From Gaeumannomyces sp. JS-464 (lineage: Eukaryota; Ascomycota; Sordariomycetes; Magnaporthales; Magnaporthaceae): a stretch of DNA of 64,000 nucleotides. Location: the NCBI GenBank assembly GCA_002197995.1, contig NGZR01000003.1, positions 744,001-808,000 of the forward strand, given 5' to 3'. Under the pieces are notes generated by a model. The model saw only the letters and a program-made list of their open reading frames with translations, was not told where the DNA came from and did not search any database. How positions within the stretch are numbered: position 1 is the stretch's first letter; each line of letters starts with the position of its first letter. The position numbers and the translations under genes were made by a program. Shown here in pieces: positions 56,059 to 64,000 of the stretch.

Positions 56059-56303
56059 TTAAACGTATCGGGTCCTGCTGGACTCGTAGACGACGGGCCC
56101 GCTGGTGCGGTAACTGGTCGTGCTCACGCGGGGCTGTGGCTATGGTGGCGTGACGAGACCGAGACGTTAGCTGGCCCTGGGCGAGTGTGGTGGTGGTGCC
56201 CATGGTGGTGATGGCCGTGGTGGTGGTGGTGGTACGGTCTCGCGGGGACGATCTCCTCGCGGTAGTAGTATTTTGTCTTGGAGGGCTCGGCGCCGAAACA
56301 CAT
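56059..56303 (-). CDS. Small His-rich protein starting MCFG (one frameshift), 81 aa
   Basis: From 56303 the frame reads MCFGAEPSKTKYYYREEIVP, then ARPY, then three runs of four or five His separated by Gly (HHHHHGHHHHGHHHH), then TRPGPANVSVSSRHHSHSP. The frame then hits a stop. One missing base in the G4 run at 56130-56133 leads to RVSTTSYRTSGPVVYESSRT and RYV-stop at 56059. Short proteins beginning MCFG with a KxYYYREE-type motif and a His-rich middle are a recurrent type in Sordariomycetes as far as I recall, but no function is known to me. The His runs could bind Zn, Cu or Ni. It is too short for a simple ORF screen. Confidence 0.7.
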
Positions 56304-57644
56304 TCTTGACGGGAATTGCTGATGATAACCGTTGCACGAGGTTTGTTTGGTTAGGTAGTAGGCCGTAGTCTATTAGTGTGCTGGCTGTCTAGAAGCGTCT
56401 AGTAGAGTTGGCTCTGCTGGTGTATGCGCCGCGACGGTAAGCAACGTGAATGACAGTTGTCTAACGGAATGGAGGGGGGTCTGACAGAGAAGTCTCTGGG
56501 GCAGAGAGGAGGATGGGCGACCAGGTTTATATAATGGAACTCATCAGACAGCCTGTTCGTCCAATAACTTATTACCCAACCTCAGGCTACCCTTTTCTCT
56601 TCTCACCATCCACCGAGAATGGGTTGGAAATCCCAAAAGAGGGTGTGATGCGGAAGGATCAGGCAAGGGTGGCAGAGTCCCTGCGTGTCTGCCACCCGGT
56701 TTGCGCCCGGCAGGGCAGGGAAGCAATCGGGAACAAAAGCCAAAAAGAAACGAGCTACGCCATCCCGCTGCACTGGAGCCAGGGCTGGGCTGCAGTGCGA
56801 GGCTTATCCTGGCTGTGCCTTTTGTGGCAAGACACATCTGCGCATGACTTGGTTCGGGCGAGCCGCTGCATGGAGGTACAAGGTTGGCTTTTCACGGCTG
56901 CAATGCCGAGGGCGAAGCTCCAAACAAACACGAAGTAGAGATGCGGGGCGGCCATGGTTTTTTTTTTTTTTTTTTTTTGCAGAAGGGGAACAATCCATCT
57001 TGACCCCGATTTCCTTGGCCCTTCTCGTGTCTCTCTCGCCCGGCTGCAGAGCAGAGGAGAACGAAGAGGATCCTGAACACTGTTTTTGCGTCACCCGCAC
57101 CTGGATCTCACCCTGACCCCACCTTTCCTTCTTGCTGCTCAAAAAGGAGCCCAGTCATGACGCCGGGGAATTTGGCAGTGGAAGCACGGTAGCAGGCTAT
57201 GGACTTGAATGGCGCAACTGCCTCATCATGTCTCTTCGCGGCGGTTGGGCTTGTCAGTTCTTACGGAAGAAGGGAGCTAAGCCGACGGGGGCCTGTCTGC
57301 TCGAACTGAGGGCTGACCGCAGCTCAACCTCAGCTACTACTGCAGCCGGGCGTTTGCCAATTATGCGTCCTGGCGCATGCCAAGGTAGAAAAACATGTCG
57401 ATCCGACGCTTCGCGTAACCCCAACTCCCGTCTTCCTGCGGGCAGTTTCCCGCCGGGCCACCGAGCCTTGTGATTTCGTCCTCTAGCGTTCCAGCTGACT
57501 TGTGCCATATCGTAACCACGCGATATAAATCTCAAAAATGCCATTTCTTTTTGCTTCTCTGGTCCCTTTCGACGTGGTATTACATGTACACCAAATGAAA
57601 TCTGCCATCCATCCTGCCCTTCACCTACCCCAAAATGCCATGAT
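56304..57644. other. Intergenic, no gene supported
   Basis: It contains a T21 run at 56958-56978. The 5' flank of the His-rich gene includes simple TAGTAGTAG-like and GTTGG-rich sequence. No coding feature is recognised. Confidence 0.5.
56958..56978. repeat. T21 homopolymer
   Basis: Uninterrupted run of 21 T between two intergenic segments. Confidence 0.85.
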
Positions 57645-59267
57645 CTATTTCTTGTTCGCGAACTTGGTATCGATCCGGCCGACGGCCCAGGTCAGGACGA
57701 ACAGACCTAGGACGCTTGACGAGATGACGATGGGCTTCCGGAGGCTCGCCAGGAGCGGGTACTCGTACGACACCACGAGCTCACGATCACGGAAATCGTC
57801 CACCAGGTTCTGCGCTGTGATGACAAGCGACGTGCGTCCAATTGTGTCCAGGAACGACTTATGGGTGCCGATCTCGGTCGAAATGATGGAAGAGCTCGGG
57901 ATAGACGTGTGAAACTTGACGTTCCTGTGTGCATCGGGAGATTAGCGAACCAGGCGAGATAAGGCCACAGGGATACTTGCACAAACACAAGTGAAAACGG
58001 GGAGGCACTTACTGGGCACCCTCAGGGAGCAGGACCCGCAGCTTGACCTTGGCGTACTCAAGACCCTCGGGCTGCTTGGGACCCTCGAGGAAGGGCACGT
58101 TGAGAACGTAGCCGGTTCCGGCGCGGTGCAGGAAGTTCTTGGCGTCCGAGTTCCAGCCGATGGTGAAGGGGAACTGCCAGCCGCCAAAGAGCGGGTAGCG
58201 GGGCTTGATCTCGAGCAGGGCCTCGCGCTTGCCGGCGCGGAAGCGCGAGGTCGACACGTTGCCGATGACGTCGTAGTAGTAGGCGTCGGCGCTGCCCGCG
58301 CGCAGTGGGAACCTCATCTCCTTGAGCGCGTGCGTCGGCGAGTTGTGGTAGCTCTGCTGCGCCCACTTGACGCGGTTGAAGAGCGTCGACAGGTTGGCGC
58401 CGCGGTGCTCGAGGGCGTATCGCTCCTCGAAGGCGACGTTGCCGCCCCAGTGGCTAACCTCGACATCGCGCTGGAGTAGGGACACGTGAGTGACAGGCTT
58501 GATGAACTCGAACCGCACATCGACGGGCTCCGAGGCGCCAGCGGGCTTCTCGCCAAAAGGTCCGTACACAAGCTTGGTGCCCTGCTTGGACGGGTTGGGC
58601 TTGTCGCCATCAACACTGGGCAGCTTGGTGTAGTCGGGAATGTTGGTCGACGCAACCTTGACTTCGGTCTTCTGCTTGGACGTGACGTAAACCGAGGGGC
58701 AGTAGGCCGAGAGCGAGTAGGACAGGAACTGCGGCGCATCCTGGGTCACCAGTGCGGGGAGCGGCGTGTAGGCCTTGACAAAGTAGTAGCTAATGCCGAG
58801 CGTCTGCTGGCCGCCGGCCGGGAGCGGCGCGGGGAGGCGAATCCGGTAGTACTGTTGATCGCTGGGTTGGGGCAGCGCAGAGGCCGTGGTTAGCGAGCAC
58901 GGGTGCCATAGCCCCCCTCCCCGCGAGCTGGACGAGGGTATGCTAATCACCTCTTGGGATCAAACTCGACCGCCTCGACGGTAAAGGGGCCAGCTTCAGC
59001 GTTTTTCCTGTCCTTGACCTCAATGCCTCCTATGCGGGACATCTGGTCGGCGGTAAAGGGGATGAAGTATTCATCTTGGGGCGAGGAGGCAATGTTCTCA
59101 ATCAGGACATTGACCGACTCCTTGACGTAGTTCTTCTCGAGCGACACGACGTGGACGAGGTTGGCGTTCTTGAACACCTGTGGGGGCTTGAAGGTCGGCG
59201 GGAGCTCGACGGAGCTGGCCGCCGCGACGCCGAGGAGCGACAGCAGGGCCGCTGCCACGAACCTCAT
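57645..59267 (-). CDS. ost1: Oligosaccharyltransferase subunit Ost1 (ribophorin I)
   Basis: Exons are 58951-59267, 58013-58861 and 57645-57924; introns are 58862-58950 and 57925-58012; 481 aa, intact. The signal peptide is MRFVAAALLSLLGVAAASSV, followed by FKNANLVHVVSLEKNYVKES. Then the lumenal ribophorin I domain is seen: QYYRIRLPAPLPAGGQQTLG, SYSLSAYCPSVYVTSKQKTE, GDKPNPSKQGTKLVYGPFGE, VSLLQRDVEVSHWGGNVAFE, and EIKPRYPLFGGWQFPFTIGW. The C-terminus has one membrane helix (VISSSVLGLFVLTWAVGRID) and ends in TKFANKK, whose lysines suit ER retention. It is part of the complex that transfers the lipid-linked glycan to Asn in the ER lumen. Confidence 0.97.
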
Positions 59268-60291
59268 TTTGAAGCAGGGAAGGCGGAGGAGACGAACTCC
59301 ACGCGAGGCTACTGCAGGAGACGGCCGGCAAAGAATGGCAGAAAAGACGAAGACCGCAGAGCCCCCAGGGAACGAGGGTGTAGTAAAATCTCTAGGGAAA
59401 ATGGTCGTCAATGGCTGAGGCTGGATCAACTCAGCTCTCGTCGCTCGCTACTCAGCGCGTCTCCACCGATTCTGCCGTCGAGACAGCTTGCCTCAATTGA
59501 AGCAACCCCTTCGGGCAAGTGTAGCTTACGTTGCGATTTCGAGCATGCGCCACATTGACCGACAGGGGTAGCTTGTGGCTGTTGAGCTCGGTTGGCGGCT
59601 CGCGCTGGACCAGGGGTGATGAACCATCCAACGACGGGCTGTGTGCGTCATAGCTCAGGCCCCAAGACATGAGAGCCCCTCTAGACCTTACCCCGCCTTA
59701 CCAGTTGGGGATTGCCCTCGAGCAGCACACCATCACCGAATTTATGAAGCAGAGTAGGTAACCTGCGCTGGGCTTAGTGCCAGAAGATCGAGAATGAATA
59801 CATGTTTTGCATCATCTTTGCTCTAGGTACGATGATAGGCTCGGTCTGAATCAGACGCACACTTCAATTGATGTTTCGCTCTCGTCGGGAGCTCCACTTT
59901 GGTTGAACAAGGAGGAGCTGGCGGCGGGTGCAGCTTGTGGGCACGGCACCCCATCGGTGGCCTGGGTCTGGGCTTCTACGGTGTACAGGTACCATTGAGT
60001 TCTGGTGGCATGGACAACCATGGCGTTGCTTGACAGAAGGTGGGTGCGTGGGCCCGCTGGATTCTATTTCAATCCTCCATGACGGCGAGGAAGCTGGAGT
60101 GGGCATTCCGTCACTCCAGCTGTGAAATACACGAATCTCCGCGCCAGATATCGCGTTACCCTATCTACTACGTAAGTTTCAACGTTGCCGGCCTACCCAA
60201 CGCCAACGGTCACCCCCTCGCGCCGTCACCGACGTCACAAACAGTGTGGTGCTACAATACGGCTACCCAAAGATCATCAGCAGCAGAAAAT
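59268..60291. other. Divergent region between ost1 and hexokinase
   Basis: About 1 kb between the two start codons. Promoters of both genes must lie here. No further gene is seen. Confidence 0.55.
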
Positions 60292-60588
60292 ATGGTTGGG
60301 CTGGGCCCCAAGAAGCCGCCTGCCCGCAAGGGCACAGGTATGTGCGCCCCAAGCAGCTTTTCAATCGCGTCTGTTTATCCCGCCCCCTCCAAAAACACAA
60401 GGCTCGCTTGTCTGCCTTCCCGCATGCCACACCCATCGGCTTGGTCAAGGACATCCGCGGTCTCGGCAATGGCCTGCAGTGCTGCCGCCTGACCCCCCAA
60501 ATGAAGGTTGCCTTCCACCAAATCGTGCCTCGTCTACCATCCAACCGGGCGCGGGAGTGAGCAAGACTGCCTCGGCCTTTGTTCTAGT

Positions 60589-60622
<34 letters not shown>

Positions 60623-63600
60623 TTTTATTTATCAAACAGCAGGCAAGTTGAGGGAAATACGGTGTGTCCAGTGGCATACTGCGCAGATCTTTGTGCCTAA
60701 AACTCCGTCACGTTACCAACTTTGGGTCCTCCTCTGGGCATCATCTTATCCGTTCCCTAACGCCCCTCGTCCTCCCTTTCTTCCCTTGTGTTGCCCCTTG
60801 CGCTGGCCAAGCTGTTACAGCAAACAGCCATCCGTCTGACCACCGGCGTCTTTTATTTGATTGCTTGCCTGTATACTTGATATCTATCGCCTCCAACTGT
60901 CCACACTGGTCGGACTAGACTGTGGACAAGACACTCGAGGAGGCTTGGCGCGGCGGAGATCACCGTCCTTCCAGACTGGGCCAGAGCCCACGCGACATGC
61001 ACCCTTCTCCGCGTCCGACGCTACCCAAGGGAGCTGAGTGAGCAGTTGGATACAGGCGGGACACAGTACTTGAGGGGACGGCTGCCCCAATCCTTCGCCC
61101 ATACCTACCCTGGTCAAGACTCGATTGGATCAAACTGCCCTTTTTGATTGCATCACCACCTACGCACCCCTTCTGGCTCCTCTCCAAGAGTTTGGGCGAG
61201 CTGCCGTGCCGCCGCGCCTGGTGCTGCCATAGAAAGAAAAGCGAGGCATATACCCGATAGCCGGCGGGAACTACTGCCAGCCCAGATCGAAACCGCACCC
61301 ATTACCATCCATACCGGACCTACCCCTCCTTTGGCAGCCAGGTCGCGCGCGAAGCAGCAGCTCCTCGAGTTCCCTTCTTGCCGCCCACTCTGCTGCCGTC
61401 CGCCCGCATCAGTGCATGCGCATCCCTTAACCGCAGTCCGCACTGTCGCTCTTATACGCAACCGGTAGGTATCGATCAGCGCTTTCCTGGGGGCTGCTGC
61501 CGGCCACTGTCACGAAAAATATGCTCTATTGGAATCGTCACATTTCGACACCTTGCTTCAACCCTCCAAGTCCGAAGCCGGGCAGTCTTCGTGCCGCCGC
61601 CACTGAAGCCGTTCATCGCATCTGGCCTGGCCCCTTTCCCCCTTTTCTATTTTTTTTTTTTTTTTTTTGGCTTGCCGACTTATACCTCCAGCCAATCCCC
61701 AAGTGGGGGAGGCCTGCAGGCTGCCTCATGGTGTTTTGACTTCTGCCGTCTCCTCTTACTTCCCGCCACCCTGCTTGTCTTAGGTACATCATTCGATCGT
61801 TTTTATTTCCTCTCTTTCCAAACCATCTCCCACACAAGCGCGGGGGCGTGGTTGTCGTCCTTTCTGCCTATTAAACTCAATCGTCGCATCTATCATTGAG
61901 CTTCGATTTTCACTCAACAATTTGGCCCCTGAAGCACCAACCCCTGGCCATAACCCCTATATACCTAATTATCGCTATTCTGCATTTCTATATCGGGAGC
62001 AGTTCTCCATACCTCCAGCTCCTCTTCCTGAACCACGGCAAACATGTCGTATTCGGTCGAAAACGGACGCTTTCTGCCCACCAGATGGCGTAGCAACCAC
62101 TCATACCACCACCACCCCCATACCTCAGGCAGGGCTCGCCCTGATCTCCATGTCTTAAATCGCAGGGGCCTTCCTCGCTGACCACTGTTTTGCCAATCTA
62201 GGCACCATGACCGACATACCTAAGGATCTCCTCAAGGAGATCAAGACCCTTGAGGAAATGTTCGCTGTCGACACGGCCAAGCTCAAGGAGATCACCAATC
62301 ACTTTGTCGGCGAGCTCGAACGAGGTTTGACCGGTGAGGGCGGTGATATTGTGAGAGCATTGCCTCTGGCGACCCTTTTCTGTACCCTATCGCAGTATCG
62401 AGACTGACCTTTCCTGATCCAAGCCCATGAACCCTACGTGGGTCATGTCCTTTCCGGACGGCCACGAGACGGGAACGTTCTTGGCTCTGGATATGGGAGG
62501 CACCAACCTCCGCGTCTGCGAAATCACCCTGACGGACCAGAAGTCTGAATTTGACATCATCCAGTCCAAGTACCGCATGCCCGAGGAGCTCAAGACGGGC
62601 CAGTCAGACGAGCTGTGGGAATACATCGCCGACTGCCTCCAGCAGTTCATTGAAACCCACCACGGCGATCCCAAGAAGCTTGAGAAGATCCCCCTTGGTT
62701 TCACATTCTCGTACCCGGCGACTCAGAACTATGTTGATGAGGGCATCCTGCAGCGCTGGACCAAAGGCTTCGACATATCTGGCGTCGAGGGTCACGACGT
62801 CGCCCCGATGCTCATGTCAGCCCTGAAGGAGAAGGTAAGAGGGGCTGCTCTTGCCTTCGGCCCGCTGGGCTGTCAGATTAAGGTGGCCACTTACTAACAG
62901 TTTACCTGCTCTGATCAGGGAGTGCCTGTCAAGCTGGTTGCGCTGATCAACGACACTACGGGGACGTTGATCGCCTCGGCCTACACCGACACTAAGATGA
63001 GGATTGGCTGCATCTTTGGCACCGGCTGCAACGCAGCATACATGGAGAACTGCGGCTCTATCCCCAAGCTGGCTCACATGAATCTCCCGCCCGACACGCC
63101 CATGGCCATAAACTGCGAGTGGGGTGCATTCGACAACCAGCACAAGGTCCTACCGAGGACTCCCTACGACGTCAAGATCGACGAGGATTCGCCTCGGCCC
63201 GGCCAGCAGGCCTTCGAGAAGATGATCGCTGGCCTGTACCTGGGCGAGATATTCCGGCTGATCCTCGTTGACCTGCACGACAATCACGAGACGCGCATTT
63301 TTGCCAGCCAGGATATGTCCAAGCTGCGCAGAGCCTACACCCTCGATTCGTCATTCCTTTCCGCAATTGAAGAGTATGTCCCACAGTCCCATGGCCCAAG
63401 GTGAATTTGACGTGCCAGGCGTTCGACCTGCTCACAATTTCTTCTAGTGACCCATTCGAGAATCTGCAGGAGACCTCGGACCTTTTCCAGTCCAAGCTCA
63501 ACATCCTGCCTAACAAGAACGAGCTTGAGCTTATCCGGAGGACGGCCGAGCTCATCGGCACGCGGGCGGCGCGTCTCTCCTCATGTGGTGTCGCGGCAAT

Positions 63601-63871
63601 CTGCAAGAAGAAGGGTTACGAGTCGTGCCACGTCGGCGCCGACGGGTCCGTGTTCAACAAGTACCCCAACTTCAAGGCGCGCGGAGCCAAGGCGCTGCGC
63701 GAGATCCTCGACTGGCCCGAGAAGACGGACCCCAAGGAGGAGGACCCGATCGAGATCCTGGCGGCCGAGGACGGTAGTGGCGTAGGCGCCGCCCTCATCG
63801 CCGCCCTGACCCTGAAGCGCGTCAAGGAGGGCAATGTGGCGGGCATCCGGAACACGGACAACTTCAAATAA
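60292..63871 (+). CDS. hxk1: Hexokinase with a 1.86 kb first intron
   Basis: Five exons are 60292-60337, 62202-62350, 62424-62834, 62919-63373 and 63448-63871, 494 aa with all phases fitting. The short first exon, MVGLGPKKPPARKGTG, matches the N-terminus of fungal hexokinases such as Aspergillus HxkA. The GTATGT donor at 60338 and CTAG acceptor at 62201 join it to TMTDIPKDLLKEIKTLEE. NPTWVMSFPDGHETGTFLAL, DMGGTNLRV (ATP phosphate-binding) and IPLGFTFSYPATQ (glucose-binding signature) follow. GVPVKLVALINDTTGTLIAS carries the catalytic Asp. The end is EDGSGVGAALIAALTLKRVK. It phosphorylates glucose and fructose and in many fungi also mediates glucose repression. An annotation starting at 62207 (MTDIPK) would miss the first 17 residues. 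Confidence 0.95.
60591..60619. repeat. T29 homopolymer inside hexokinase intron 1
   Basis: A run of 29 T. A second T-run lies at 61650-61668 in the same intron. Both are hard to sequence and could hide length errors, but they are non-coding. Confidence 0.85.
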
Positions 63872-64000
63872 GCGCGCCGCGCAGCTACATGGATTCTCTC
63901 TTCATGCATCAACCGACCACTTGATCCGGAGAGATGTGTTTTGCCATAGACCACGAGCAGGGTGTTGTGAGCTTGGGCGACGATTGTGCGGGGCGCTGAT

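Noticed and set aside
1..64000. CRISPR arrays, phage or bacterial systems, large transposons
   Set aside because: No regularly spaced repeats, transposase or reverse-transcriptase motifs, or long terminal repeats were found. The gene content is eukaryotic throughout.

Overview
The window comes from the nuclear genome of a GC-rich filamentous ascomycete (Pezizomycotina, most likely a Sordariomycete). Evidence for this is the compact genes with 60-100 nt GT-AG introns and CTRAC-type branch points, an intron-bearing tRNA-Arg, LysM and conidiation-type secreted proteins, and fungal versions of Pil1, Ctp1, hexokinase and the CCCH protein. No bacterial operon, phage, CRISPR array or intact transposon is visible. 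The species cannot be named from sequence alone.

Layout. 1-13 kb is accessory in flavour: a con-13-like secreted metalloprotease (cut by the window edge), a two-LysM secreted protein, a tRNA-Ser, a three-part protein ending in a catalytically dead low-molecular-weight phosphatase domain, small mitochondrial and hypothetical proteins, a Cys-rich secreted protein, an NmrA-like reductase and an ER protein ending in HDEL. 13-24 kb holds a candidate Pol III transcript, protein-isoaspartate methyltransferase, the Bsd2/Ndfip adaptor, a Cbp6-like complex III assembly factor, the citrate carrier Ctp1 and a two-finger CCCH protein. 24.2-32.2 kb is an 8 kb stretch with no gene I can support. 32-46 kb holds a conserved hypothetical, the complex I subunit NDUFS8 head-to-head with mitochondrial acyl carrier protein, a broken ferroportin-like gene, the CTD phosphatase Fcp1 and the complex I subunit GRIM-19. 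46-64 kb holds condensin Cnd1 divergent from Cdc7 kinase, tRNA-Arg, eisosome Pil1, a His-rich small protein, Ost1 and hexokinase.

Common themes. Mitochondrial energy genes are frequent (NDUFS8, ACP, GRIM-19, Cbp6, Ctp1 and one unknown), and two complex I genes share one promoter region. Cnd1 and Cdc7 share another.

Quality warning. At least ten genes, including the essential fcp1, cdc7 and NDUFS8, are broken by single-base shifts, mostly one base missing and often in a short homopolymer. This looks like residual indel error in the assembly rather than decay. Gene ends below follow the reading frame across these shifts. The ferroportin-like gene is different: it also has an in-frame stop that an indel cannot explain.
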